From assembly GCF_021568705.1 (NCBI RefSeq), contig NZ_JAKGTH010000008.1, forward strand, positions 1 through 64,000: a DNA stretch of 64,000 nt, read 5' to 3'. The DNA comes from Gillisia lutea. Its GTDB lineage: Bacteria; Bacteroidota; Bacteroidia; Flavobacteriales; Flavobacteriaceae. The position numbers were made by a program, and so were the translations under genes. A model generated the notes under the pieces. It searched no databases and was not told the origin of the DNA. It saw only the letters and a list, made by a program, of their open reading frames with translations. The stretch's first letter is position 1, and every line of letters begins with the position of its first letter. Shown here piece after piece: positions 16,584 through 25,440 of this stretch.

Positions 16584-17865
16584 ATTCTGATAAAGCTCTT
16601 TCCCGGGCTTCTTTGTGATCTACCATTTTTTCAGGATATTGATCTGTATCGAACTCCGGGATCCATTTTTTTATGTATTCTAAGTCCTTGTCATAATCTT
16701 TTATTTGCGTAGTAGGGTTAAAAATTCTGAAGTAAGGAGCTGCATCTACGCCACTTCCGGCAATCCACTGCCAATTCCCCACATTGGAAGACATTTCATA
16801 ATCTAGTAATTTTTCAGCAAAATACGCTTCTCCCCATCGCCAGTCTATTAATAGATGCTTGCATAAAAAACTCCCAACCAGCATTCTTACCCTGTTATGC
16901 ATAAATCCGGTGGCATTTAATTGCCTCATTCCTGCATCTACCATTGGGTAGCCGGTCTTTCCCTGTTTCCATTTTTCAAATTCTTCATCATTATTTCGCC
17001 AGTTTATTCGGTCGTACTTACTTTTAAATGATTCGGTAAGGGTGTGAGGATAATGAAATAATATTTGCATAAAAAACTCTCTCCAAATCAGTTCTTGCCA
17101 AAACACCTCATTTTTTTCTGCAATAGCTTTTTTCATCATTTTTCGAATGCTAACCGTGCCAAAGCGCAGATGCGGACCTAAATGAGAGGTAGCATCCTGG
17201 GCAGGAAAATTTCGTTTTGCGTCGTATTCCTGAATGAGATTAGGAGTAGCATCAAAATCAGGCACTTTAATAGTTGAAGTTTTAAAACCTATATCTGATA
17301 AGCTTAATGTGGGCAGACGACTATTTTGAATTAAATTTTTAAGATACTGACTGGTATAATGGATTACAAGATCTTTCTCCTTAAAAAGCGCTTTCCATAC
17401 TCGCATATATGGGGTATAGACTACATATGGTTCTCCATCTTTTTTAACCACTTCATCTTTTTCAAATACTACCTGATCCTTATAACTTAATAGTTCAATA
17501 TCTTTCTTAGCTAAAAGTCGAGTTATAGCTTCATCTCTTTCTTTAGCATAAGGCTCATAGTCCCTATTGGTATATACAGCCTGAATATCATAATTGTCTA
17601 ATAATGATTTAAAAATTTCAACTGGTTTGCCTGAAAAGATGGCTAAGGAGCTTCCAGCTTCTTGTAATTCATTTCTTATTTTCATTAAGGCTGCGTGTAT
17701 AAAGCTAACACGAGCATCCTCCTCTGGTAGCTTTTCTAGAATATCAGAATCGAAAATGAAGATGGGCATTACAGGAAAATCTCCTTTTAAAGCTTCTAAA
17801 AAACCTACATTATCATCTATCCTAAGATCTCTTCTATACCAGAAAATGCTTATTTTATCACTCAT
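16564..17865 (-). CDS. phrB: Deoxyribodipyrimidine photolyase (CPD class I type)
   Basis: 433 residues from the ATG at 17865, which overlaps the stop of the upstream SDR gene in TAATG; a longer frame to 17925 would intrude deep into that gene. The N-terminal alpha/beta antenna domain begins ISIFWYRRDLRIDDN. The FAD-binding C-terminal half has HLGPHLRFGTVS, WQELIWREFFMQIL, TGYPMVDAGMRQL, HNRVRMLVGSFL and NVGNWQWIAGSGVDAAPYF. It repairs UV-induced cyclobutane dimers with blue light. Operon with SDR and SRPBCC genes points to a light- or stress-response unit. Confidence 0.93.
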   Translation of the reverse strand: MSDKISIFWYRRDLRIDDNVGFLEALKGDFPVMPIFIFDSDILEKLPEEDARVSFIHAALMKIRNELQEAGSSLAIFSGKPVEIFKSLLDNYDIQAVYTNRDYEPYAKERDEAITRLLAKKDIELLSYKDQVVFEKDEVVKKDGEPYVVYTPYMRVWKALFKEKDLVIHYTSQYLKNLIQNSRLPTLSLSDIGFKTSTIKVPDFDATPNLIQEYDAKRNFPAQDATSHLGPHLRFGTVSIRKMMKKAIAEKNEVFWQELIWREFFMQILFHYPHTLTESFKSKYDRINWRNNDEEFEKWKQGKTGYPMVDAGMRQLNATGFMHNRVRMLVGSFLCKHLLIDWRWGEAYFAEKLLDYEMSSNVGNWQWIAGSGVDAAPYFRIFNPTTQIKDYDKDLEYIKKWIPEFDTDQYPEKMVDHKEARERALSEYKKAVS

Positions 17866-18569
17866 TAATTTATGTTTAGTGTAGAGACCCCGCCGTCTAA
17901 TCCAATTATTTGCCCGGTCATCCAACTGCTTTTGTCTGAAAGAAGAAATGCCGTAAGGTTAGCGATATCATGTGCTTCTCCAACCCGTTTTAACGGATGC
18001 CGATTATTCATTTTATCGATCTTATCTTCAGAAGATAATAATTTTTTTGCCAGATTGGTGTTTGTTAAGGAAGGAGCAATTACATTTACTCTGAAAGAGG
18101 GTGCATATTCGGCAGCCAGAGCTTTGGCAAAACCTTCTATAGCTCCTTTTGATGCAGCTACACTGGTATGGAAAGGCATACCTATTTTTACAGCAACTGT
18201 ACTAAAAAATATCAGGCTGGCTTGTTCTGAATTCTTGAGTTTTGGAATTATACCTTGTACTGTCTTTATCAAGGAAATAAAGTTAAGTTGAAGTTCCTGT
18301 TCAAAAACTTCCGGTTTCAGCATTTTGAAAGGTTTTAAATTAATGCTTCCGGGGCAGTAAACAAAACCATCAATCGTAGCTGGTAATTCTAAATCTTCAA
18401 TACTGTCTTTAAGGACATCAAATTCATAATGCCTAACCTCCAGCTCACCTAAATTCTCAGAAGTTCGGGAAGCTACAAATATGTTATTATCAGCGGCTAA
18501 GAGTTTAACCGCTTCCAATCCAATTCCGCTGGAACCTCCAATAAATAATATGTTCTTTTTCATATGCAA
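17865..18569 (-). CDS. Short-chain dehydrogenase/reductase
   Basis: 234 residues. Classical SDR: cofactor motif GGSSGIGLEAV near the N-terminus, YCPGS in place of NNAG, a catalytic Ser region (FFSTVAV), then the usual Tyr-x-x-x-Lys site appears as TSVAASKGAIEGF, with Ser/Ala where Tyr is expected four residues before Lys; this may reduce or alter activity. The C-terminus has DGGVSTLNIN. Substrate unknown. It lies between SRPBCC (4-bp gap) and photolyase (1-bp overlap). Confidence 0.85.
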   Translation of the reverse strand: MHMKKNILFIGGSSGIGLEAVKLLAADNNIFVASRTSENLGELEVRHYEFDVLKDSIEDLELPATIDGFVYCPGSINLKPFKMLKPEVFEQELQLNFISLIKTVQGIIPKLKNSEQASLIFFSTVAVKIGMPFHTSVAASKGAIEGFAKALAAEYAPSFRVNVIAPSLTNTNLAKKLLSSEDKIDKMNNRHPLKRVGEAHDIANLTAFLLSDKSSWMTGQIIGLDGGVSTLNIN

Positions 18570-18573
18570 TTAC

Positions 18574-19083
18574 TTAGTTTAAAATATCCGGTTTAAGGAT
18601 GCTCTTATTTTCTGAAGAAGAGGGGAATTCCCCAAATAGTTCGATAAGCTTGTGTCTGCGATAGTCAAAAATCTCCTTAAGTTTTGGTGCCACCATAAAG
18701 GGATGCACCATTTCGCCTACTATCCCGAAAGGAACCTTATAATCTACAATATCTTCCATAAGCACTCCCCCCTCAATTTCTTTTATAAAATGCTTATGAT
18801 GCCAAAGTGCATAAGGACCAAAGCGCTGTTCATCAACAAAATATTCCAGGTGTTTAACGTGTGTAATCTCTGTAACCCATTTAGTTTTAATCCCCGCAAT
18901 AGGTGTCACGATATATTGAATGAGCTGACCCGGGAACATAGGTCGATCGGCTCCTGAGAGAATATCAAAACTCATATAATCTGGGGTGATGGTTTTTAAG
19001 TTTTTTGGATTGGATAAGAAATCCCAGGCTTGTTGAAGGCTTATGGGAATTTGTTGTTGAGAAGTAAGGGTGTGAATTTTCAT
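18574..19083 (-). CDS. SRPBCC family ligand-binding protein
   Basis: 169 residues from ATG at 19083 (MKIHTLTSQQQIPI); the frame extends upstream to 19149 but that part is AT-rich leader. The START/Bet v1-like fold shows in LQQAWDFLSNPKNLKTITPDYM, IKTKWVTEITHVK and WHHKHFIKEIEGGVLMEDIVDYKVPFG (quoted in part). In Bacteroidota such proteins often accompany photolyase genes in light-responsive clusters. First gene of the three-gene operon; ligand unknown. Confidence 0.85.
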   Translation of the reverse strand: MKIHTLTSQQQIPISLQQAWDFLSNPKNLKTITPDYMSFDILSGADRPMFPGQLIQYIVTPIAGIKTKWVTEITHVKHLEYFVDEQRFGPYALWHHKHFIKEIEGGVLMEDIVDYKVPFGIVGEMVHPFMVAPKLKEIFDYRRHKLIELFGEFPSSSENKSILKPDILN

Positions 19084-19189
19084 GATTATAAAATATGAAT
19101 CAAATTTAAAAATTATTTTGTTTAATTTAATATTGAAAAGGTTAAACAATAATTAAAGTTAGAGGGAGTATAATGAATTGCCGAATTTG

Positions 19190-19197
19190 TATATTTG
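19190..19197 (+). promoter_or_regulatory. Promoter -7 element of the DUF2911 gene
   Basis: TATATTTG matches TAnnTTTG. It lies downstream of the earliest in-frame ATG at 19173, supporting translation from 19218 instead. Confidence 0.55.
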
Positions 19198-19217
19198 AGA
19201 AACTAATATATCAACAT

Positions 19218-20060
19218 ATGAAAAAATTATTTTTTTTAATGTGCACCCTCTTCCTTTCGGGAAGTACTTTTGCACAGATCGAAGCTCCTCAACCTAGTCC
19301 ATTTGCTAGAATGGAACAAAAAGTGGGTCTTACAGATATTACTTTAGAATATTCACGGCCAAGCATGAAAGGAAGGGAAATATTCGGAAACCTTGTGCCT
19401 TATGGAAAAGTTTGGCGAACCGGAGCCAATGCAAACACTACAATCACTTTTAGCGATGATGTGGAAATAGATGGGGAAGTACTTAAAAAAGGAACTTACG
19501 GTATTTATACCATCCCTAATAAAGAGTCTTGGGATGTGATGTTCTATTCGAATGCGACCAATTGGGGGAATCCGGAAACATGGGATGAAAGTATGGTGGC
19601 TTTAAAAGCAACTGCAGAAGTGATAGAATTACCATTTGAAGTACAAACTTTCACCATCTTTTTTGATGATTTACAATCAGATTCTGCAATTATGAGCTTT
19701 GTATGGGGGAATGTGGAAGCACATTTAAAAATTGAAGTCCCTACGGAGGCTAAAACCATGAGCAGCATTAAAAAGGTAATGAATGGCCCCGGTGCGAACG
19801 ATTATTTTGCCGCGGCTTCTTATTATCATGAATCTGGTAAAGACTTGAAACAAGCCTTAGAATGGATTAAGAAAGCAACAAGTATGCAACCTGAGGCATA
19901 CTGGATGTTACGTAGAAAATCTTTAATTGAAGCTGAATTGGGTATGAAGAAGGAAGCTATTGCAACTGCTAAGAATTCTTTAGCTGCAGCTGAAAAAGCT
20001 ATGAATGCCGATTATGTAAAAATGAATAAGGATTCTTTAAAGGAATGGGGAGCTTTGTAA
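19218..20060 (+). CDS. Exported DUF2911 domain protein
   Basis: 280 residues from the ATG at 19218, giving a clean signal peptide (MKKLFFLMCTLFLSGSTFAQ). The DUF2911 domain follows: RMEQKVGLTDITLEYSRPSM, VPYGKVWRTGANANTTI, LKKGTYGIYTIP and NWGNPETWDESM. The last 90 residues form alpha-helical hairpins (YFAAASYYHESGKDLKQAL) resembling TPR-like repeats. Periplasmic location expected; molecular function unknown. Monocistronic, with its own promoter and terminator. Confidence 0.88.
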   Translation: MKKLFFLMCTLFLSGSTFAQIEAPQPSPFARMEQKVGLTDITLEYSRPSMKGREIFGNLVPYGKVWRTGANANTTITFSDDVEIDGEVLKKGTYGIYTIPNKESWDVMFYSNATNWGNPETWDESMVALKATAEVIELPFEVQTFTIFFDDLQSDSAIMSFVWGNVEAHLKIEVPTEAKTMSSIKKVMNGPGANDYFAAASYYHESGKDLKQALEWIKKATSMQPEAYWMLRRKSLIEAELGMKKEAIATAKNSLAAAEKAMNADYVKMNKDSLKEWGAL

Positions 20061-20082
20061 TTTTATAGTTTAAGAAAACATT

Positions 20083-20115
20083 AAAAAGCCTGTCTGTGCA
20101 AGACAGGCTTTTTTT
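20083..20115. terminator. Bidirectional intrinsic terminator
   Basis: AAAAAGCCTGTCT pairs with AGACAGGCTTTTT across a 5-nt loop. It ends the DUF2911 gene and, on the other strand, the long minus-strand operon whose last stop is at 20117. Confidence 0.88.
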
Positions 20116-20116
20116 A

Positions 20117-21091
20117 TTAATATTCTAAACCGATTTCTTCTCTAATTGCGTCTAACAACCCAATAAGTTTAAGACTTTTATTGAAGGTCATAATATCACT
20201 TTCGATTCTATTTTGAGATAACATTTCCTGTACGTGAAGTGCTTCATATTTGTAACCAATACAGTTGGTCTCAAAAGTCTTGATCTCTTGATCTCCATTT
20301 TCTTCTACTGTAACCGATGACGGTTCATGAAACCTGGAGTTTACAGTTACTTTCGCTTTTTCAAAGGTAATTACGGCCTGAGTAGGGGTATCCTCATGAA
20401 TACTGCTATATAAGTGCGCTTTGTTGTTATTGGCATATTCAAAGATCATGGAGCAATCTTTATCAATACCGGTATTCCCTAACGTAGCATTTGCTCTAAT
20501 TTTATCTGGTTTTCCTAACAAGCTTAAGGCGGCAAAAACGGGATAGATTCCCACATCTAATAAACTTCCACCACCAAGCTTCTTATTGTAAATTCTCTTG
20601 TCTAGATCTACGGGAGCAGCAAAGCCAAAATCGGCTTTTAAATGAGTTATTTCTCCAAATTCTTTTGTTCTTACAAGTTCTAATACATATTTGTAGTGAG
20701 GTAGAAAATGTGTCCATAAAGCTTCCATTAAAAACACATTTTCTGATATAGAGGTTGCAATCATTTTCTTCACTTGATCGCTATTGATAGCAAAAGGTTT
20801 TTCACATAAAACCGCTTTTTTATGTTTTAGGCAGAGCATGGTATGTTCAAAATGAAATACATGAGGTGTGGCTATATAAATAACCTCCACTTCAGCATCG
20901 TTTACCAAATCATCATAAGAGCCGTAACTCTTTATTGCATTGTACTGTTTTGCAAATTCTTCTGCTTTTTCATCAGATCGGCTTGCTACTGCATAAAGCT
21001 CTGCGTTTGGAATTTTCTGCAGATCTGATGCAAATTTACCTGCTATTTTTCCGAGGCCTATAATGCCCCATTTGAATGTTTTATTTTTCAT
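20117..21091 (-). CDS. Gfo/Idh/MocA family oxidoreductase
   Basis: 324 residues. The N-terminal Rossmann fold has WGIIGLGKIAGKFASDL, then IATPHVFHFEHTM and the conserved CEKPFAI catalytic-Lys motif. The C-terminal domain has GGGSLLDVGIYPVFAALSL. Such enzymes oxidise or reduce sugar or cyclitol derivatives with NAD(P). Its start overlaps the symporter by 11 bp, and it is the last gene of the PIG-L/small protein/symporter unit, so it may act on the imported or deacetylated product. Confidence 0.9.
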   Translation of the reverse strand: MKNKTFKWGIIGLGKIAGKFASDLQKIPNAELYAVASRSDEKAEEFAKQYNAIKSYGSYDDLVNDAEVEVIYIATPHVFHFEHTMLCLKHKKAVLCEKPFAINSDQVKKMIATSISENVFLMEALWTHFLPHYKYVLELVRTKEFGEITHLKADFGFAAPVDLDKRIYNKKLGGGSLLDVGIYPVFAALSLLGKPDKIRANATLGNTGIDKDCSMIFEYANNNKAHLYSSIHEDTPTQAVITFEKAKVTVNSRFHEPSSVTVEENGDQEIKTFETNCIGYKYEALHVQEMLSQNRIESDIMTFNKSLKLIGLLDAIREEIGLEY

Positions 21092-22790
21092 TTGAAATTA
21101 TTTTATCCGGAGAATAAATAATGGTTTGTAAAAGCATAGCTATAACTATTACTAAACCACAGCCTAATAGATTTAACCATAAGTATTCCATCAATCCTGA
21201 GAAGTATACTAATAAAACCAGAGTTTGAGTTATTATTGCCGCAATAAATACAGCATTACTATGTACTTTTTTAATGAAGAAAGCTAGCAGGAATATCCCC
21301 AGTACGTTACCATAGAATATAGAACCTACAATATTCACTAATTGTATTAAATTATCGAAGAGGTTCGCAAAACTGGCAAATATTATAGCCATTATTCCCC
21401 ATCCTAAGGTGAAAAATTTAGACACTTTCACCAAATGCTCTTCCGATCGTTCTTCTTTGAGGTTAGGTTTGTATAAGTCAATTGTGGTGGTTGAGGCTAA
21501 AGCATTCAATTCGGAAGCCGTAGAAGACATTGCTGCCGATAATATTACCGCCAATAATAACCCGATTAAACCTCGTGGTAGATTATTCAGAATAAAATGA
21601 ATGAATACATAATCCTTATCATTTATCTCCACATCTTTTTTAGTTGCTTTTATAAGTTCTTTGGCTTGGGCGCGGTTTTCTTTTTCTAGGGAATTCAATT
21701 CTAGCATGTTGTTCTTTAGAAGCACTTTTTCAGGTGATGAAGGCGTATTTAAACTAACCCCGTAATCTATGGTGCTTTGATGTTTCAATCTTTGCAGCTC
21801 TTCATTTTGCGCCATAAGATCCTGATATTCTTCTGCGTAATAAGAACTTAAAACTGCTTTTTCTGCAGTAGGATTGAAATTTAACGGAGCTTGATTGAAT
21901 TGGTAGAATACAAATACCATTACTCCCACGAGAAGTATGAAAAACTGCATAGGCACTTTAAGAAGTCCGTTGAAAATTAAACCTAATTGCATTTCTCGTA
22001 CAGATCTACCAGTTAGATAGCGCTGTACCTGGCTTTGATCTGTACCGAAATAGGAGAGTGCTAAAAATGAACCTCCAATTATTCCACTCCAAAAGGTATA
22101 TCTATTGTTAAGATCGAATGAAAAATCCAAAACTTCCATTTTTCCGCTGGCACCGGCAATTTCAAGAGCATTGTAAAAACTGATATTATCTGGGAGGTAA
22201 CTTACAATTAAGAAGAAAGCAGCGAACATTCCGCCAAATATCACAGCCATTTGTTGTTTTTGAGTGACATTTACAGCCTTAGTGCCACCCGATACGGTAT
22301 ATATAATAACCAAAACACCTATGAGGATAGTAAGAAAATTCAAATTCCAACCCAATACAGCTGATAGTATGATAGCGGGAGCAAAGATGGTAATCCCGGC
22401 AGATAGTCCTCTTTGAACGAGAAAAAGTAGAGCAGTAAGCGTTCTGGTTTTTCTATCGAATCTAGATTCTAAATATTCATAGGCTGTGTATACTTTGAGT
22501 CGGTGGTAAATTGGGATGAACACCATGCAAATTATGATCATGGCTATGGGAAGTCCAAAATAAAATTGAACGAACCCCATTCCATCATGATACGCTTGTC
22601 CGGGGGTAGAAAGAAAGGTGATGGCACTGGCCTGGGTTGCCATTACCGACAATCCAATGGTCCACCACTGGGCATCATTCCCACCGCCTATATAATCCTT
22701 TACATTTTTACTGCCTCGAGTTTTATAAACTCCATAGCTCACTATAAATGCAAGGGTTCCAATAAGTATCCACCAGTCGATTAATTGCAT
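21081..22790 (-). CDS. Sodium:solute symporter (SSS family)
   Basis: 569 residues with about 13-14 transmembrane helices. The start MQLIDWWILIGTLAFIVSYG and the GGGNDAQWWTIGLSVMATQASAIT helix (quoted in part) are typical of the SSS fold, as is SYFGTDQSQVQRYLTGRS. Residues 300-393 are a soluble, charged, coil-like insert (LMAQNEELQRLKHQ) between helices, unusual in canonical SSS proteins such as PutP. The substrate is unknown, perhaps a sugar or amino-sugar judged from the PIG-L and Gfo/Idh neighbours. The ATG directly abuts the stop of the 35-aa gene. Confidence 0.93.
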   Translation of the reverse strand: MQLIDWWILIGTLAFIVSYGVYKTRGSKNVKDYIGGGNDAQWWTIGLSVMATQASAITFLSTPGQAYHDGMGFVQFYFGLPIAMIIICMVFIPIYHRLKVYTAYEYLESRFDRKTRTLTALLFLVQRGLSAGITIFAPAIILSAVLGWNLNFLTILIGVLVIIYTVSGGTKAVNVTQKQQMAVIFGGMFAAFFLIVSYLPDNISFYNALEIAGASGKMEVLDFSFDLNNRYTFWSGIIGGSFLALSYFGTDQSQVQRYLTGRSVREMQLGLIFNGLLKVPMQFFILLVGVMVFVFYQFNQAPLNFNPTAEKAVLSSYYAEEYQDLMAQNEELQRLKHQSTIDYGVSLNTPSSPEKVLLKNNMLELNSLEKENRAQAKELIKATKKDVEINDKDYVFIHFILNNLPRGLIGLLLAVILSAAMSSTASELNALASTTTIDLYKPNLKEERSEEHLVKVSKFFTLGWGIMAIIFASFANLFDNLIQLVNIVGSIFYGNVLGIFLLAFFIKKVHSNAVFIAAIITQTLVLLVYFSGLMEYLWLNLLGCGLVIVIAMLLQTIIYSPDKIISNEK

Positions 22791-22898
22791 CTACGCGAAG
22801 GTTTTCATTATAATATAAAATAGGAGAACGTAAGCTGCATTGGCTAATAACACCCACGTATAACTTTTCTTCCAGATGTATGTTTTAGTTATTTTCAT
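22791..22898 (-). CDS. 35-residue single-pass membrane protein
   Basis: ATG at 22896-22898 overlaps the stop of the PIG-L gene (TAATG), and its TAG at 22791-22793 directly abuts the symporter ATG. The peptide has a basic N-terminus (MKITKTYIWKK) and one hydrophobic helix (WVLLANAAYVLLFYII), ending KTFA. The exact packing between two genes argues that it is translated. It may be a small subunit or stabiliser of the SSS symporter, by analogy with other small symporter partners; no function is known to me. Confidence 0.75.
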   Translation of the reverse strand: MKITKTYIWKKSYTWVLLANAAYVLLFYIIMKTFA

Positions 22899-25384
22899 TA
22901 TTTTCCAATAGAGACTATATTTGCGAATAATCTAAAAGCTCCGGGAACTCCTTCGGGGAACTGCCTAAAAAAGCTTAGACCGGTATAGATAAAATAACCT
23001 TTTCCGTATTTAGCACATAACAAACTTCCGTTTAAAGCTTTTTCATTTTCATCATGCATAGATAGGATAGGAGTAAATTCTTCTCCCCAGGAACTTGGGA
23101 AATATAGACCTCTTTCTTGTACCCAATTTTCAAAATCGGCAGAAGTGATCTTATTGGGCTCATTCAAAATCGGATTCTCTTTATCGAGAAAGCTTACTTC
23201 AGCATCTTCTTCGGTAACCCTTTCTCTCGAAATTTCAAGTGGAAAAGGGGTGAGTTTGTTTGTAATAAGACCTCGATTCACATTATACTGAAAGATTAAT
23301 GTCCCACCATTTTCTACATACTTAAATAGTTCCTCTTGCTGAAATTTTAGATCATCTACAATATTGTAAGCACGTATTCCCACTACAATAGCATCAAAAT
23401 TAGCTAAATAATTAGCTAAGATCGAGCTAGGAGCAATTTTGGTTACTTTATAACCTATTTGTTCTAAGCTTTCAGGAATTACATCGCCGGCACCTTCAAT
23501 ATAACCTATTTGTTCTCCTTTTTTCTTGATAATGAGTTTTACCAATTTGGTTTTAACAGGCAGCGCTAAAGTTTGTAACGAAATGTGATTGTAATCTATT
23601 TGAACCACTTCATCAGAATATGTTTTATCGCCTATTGTAACAATCGGAGTTAAAATTGCTTCAGCTTGGTCGCTTGGTGGAGTGATATCAAAATTAAGAG
23701 TCATCGTACCTCCTTTTTCTTTGATGCTGAAATCTGTGTTTCGAGGAACGATCTTCCAGCCATCTGAAGTTTTCAGATCTAACTTTCCGGAAATATTAGC
23801 TTTGGAAGCTGTAATAGTTACCGGAACGGTTTTGGTATCATTATTCGCAAATATCAAAACCTTATCGGCTATATTAATAGAAACCGGGGGGATGATCTCA
23901 AAGGGTTGATAAATTTCTCCTTTAACAGGATGAGTAGTTTTATAAGAGATCGCCTTATCAAATGAAATTTCAATACCTTCTATGGTTAGTGAAAATCTAG
24001 CTTTGTATTGTGATGGAGCTTCAGGTAAACCAATAAGGTTTTGATCTTTTACAGTATATGTTCCTAAAGCTGCCTGTTCTTTTAACCAATATGCTGAAGT
24101 AAACTTTGCAGTGGGATGAACCTTGAAACTAGCAGTAGTTTTCCAGTTTGAATTATCCATTAATTCCTGCTGAATTTTGATCTCTGAATTCCCGGGAAGT
24201 AATGAAATAGCCGTCAGCTTCATATTAATGGGACTTCTATTAATAGCTTCAAGCGCTATAGTAACTTTTTCGGAAGGAGTGGCGGTGGGTGTTTTGGAAA
24301 CGGCTTCCAAATATAAACCGGCTGAGGCTGCAATGATATTTTTGATCTCTTCAGTTTTTATGATTCTCCAATGTTCATCTTGTAATTCGAGTATCAATTT
24401 ATAAGCTTCAAGAAGTTGAGGAACACTTGCTGAAGGATTCTCGAAATCGTAATTTTCTTCTACCTGTTTTAAAATCTGCCCAATCTTCAGGCCTCCGTTT
24501 AATCGGTTCCAGGAAGTATCTATCCCGGCAAACAGATTTGTACTGTTTTCTGGTTGCTCGCCTTCAAGTAATTCTAAATATTCAATTTGCGAGCCTCTGC
24601 TTCCAGAGCTTCCAAAGCCTTGAGATTGATGCTGACTTCTACTAAGTGCCGCAATTTCCGGGTTTGAAAGTCCGTTATATGGAAAATACACACCTGTATC
24701 AAATTTTGAAAATTGAGCACTGGCACTTTCAAATGCTTCCTGACTACTATAAAACCAGGAAGAGGTATTAAAATAGAGCTTTTTTGGTGTATAGGTTTTT
24801 GTTAATTTAAGCTGATTAGGATAAGAAGATGAATTACCAGCTAATTTAAATGCTTCAAAACTTAGAAGGGCAGATGCAGTGTGTTGACCGTGAGTATCGC
24901 CGGAAGTTCTGTGATTAAAGCGATTTATAATAACATCAGGTTTAAAATTACGTATAGCCCATACCACATCACCCAGCACTATTTCCTTATTCCATATTTT
25001 AAGAGCTTCTTCCGGTGTCTTTGTATAACCAAAATCGATAGCGCGCGTAAAACGCTGCTCCCCGCCATCAATTCTTCTTGCTGCCAGTAATTCCTGAGTT
25101 CTTATTACTCCTAATAATTCTTTTAATTGTGGCCCCAAAAGGTTTTGCCCGCCATCTCCGCGAGTAACAGATAAGTAACCGGTACGCGCATGTAATGAGT
25201 TGGAGATGTATGAAATTAGTCTTGTGTTCTCATCATCGGGATGAGCGGCAATATAAAGTACAGAGCCAAGAAAGTTAAGTTTCTTGATGGCCTGATGAAT
25301 TTCAGCTGAATTAAGTTTTTGAGGGGTTTGCGCTTCTGAAATTGTGACTAAAAAACAGAAGACAAGTAAAAGTGTTTTTCGCAT
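22898..25384 (-). CDS. Large exported PIG-L family deacetylase
   Basis: 828 residues from the ATG at 25384, which gives a signal peptide (MRKTLLLVFCFLVTISEAQ). The LmbE/PIG-L zinc deacetylase domain follows: IAAHPDDEN (zinc ligands His, Asp, Asp), LSVTRGDGGQN and SGDTHGQHTAS. After about residue 280 come beta-rich domains, and the last 200 residues hold a flavodoxin-like glutamine amidotransferase-type fold (FDAIVVGIRAYN, GGTLIFQYNVN). Family members remove N-acetyl groups from GlcNAc-type sugars or related substrates. Probably periplasmic, feeding the symporter downstream. Confidence 0.9.
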   Translation of the reverse strand: MRKTLLLVFCFLVTISEAQTPQKLNSAEIHQAIKKLNFLGSVLYIAAHPDDENTRLISYISNSLHARTGYLSVTRGDGGQNLLGPQLKELLGVIRTQELLAARRIDGGEQRFTRAIDFGYTKTPEEALKIWNKEIVLGDVVWAIRNFKPDVIINRFNHRTSGDTHGQHTASALLSFEAFKLAGNSSSYPNQLKLTKTYTPKKLYFNTSSWFYSSQEAFESASAQFSKFDTGVYFPYNGLSNPEIAALSRSQHQSQGFGSSGSRGSQIEYLELLEGEQPENSTNLFAGIDTSWNRLNGGLKIGQILKQVEENYDFENPSASVPQLLEAYKLILELQDEHWRIIKTEEIKNIIAASAGLYLEAVSKTPTATPSEKVTIALEAINRSPINMKLTAISLLPGNSEIKIQQELMDNSNWKTTASFKVHPTAKFTSAYWLKEQAALGTYTVKDQNLIGLPEAPSQYKARFSLTIEGIEISFDKAISYKTTHPVKGEIYQPFEIIPPVSINIADKVLIFANNDTKTVPVTITASKANISGKLDLKTSDGWKIVPRNTDFSIKEKGGTMTLNFDITPPSDQAEAILTPIVTIGDKTYSDEVVQIDYNHISLQTLALPVKTKLVKLIIKKKGEQIGYIEGAGDVIPESLEQIGYKVTKIAPSSILANYLANFDAIVVGIRAYNIVDDLKFQQEELFKYVENGGTLIFQYNVNRGLITNKLTPFPLEISRERVTEEDAEVSFLDKENPILNEPNKITSADFENWVQERGLYFPSSWGEEFTPILSMHDENEKALNGSLLCAKYGKGYFIYTGLSFFRQFPEGVPGAFRLFANIVSIGK

Positions 25385-25440
25385 TTGAAAAATTGATATC
25401 AATTCCTTCAAATATATAAACTTTAAGCCTGTTTCTCTCT

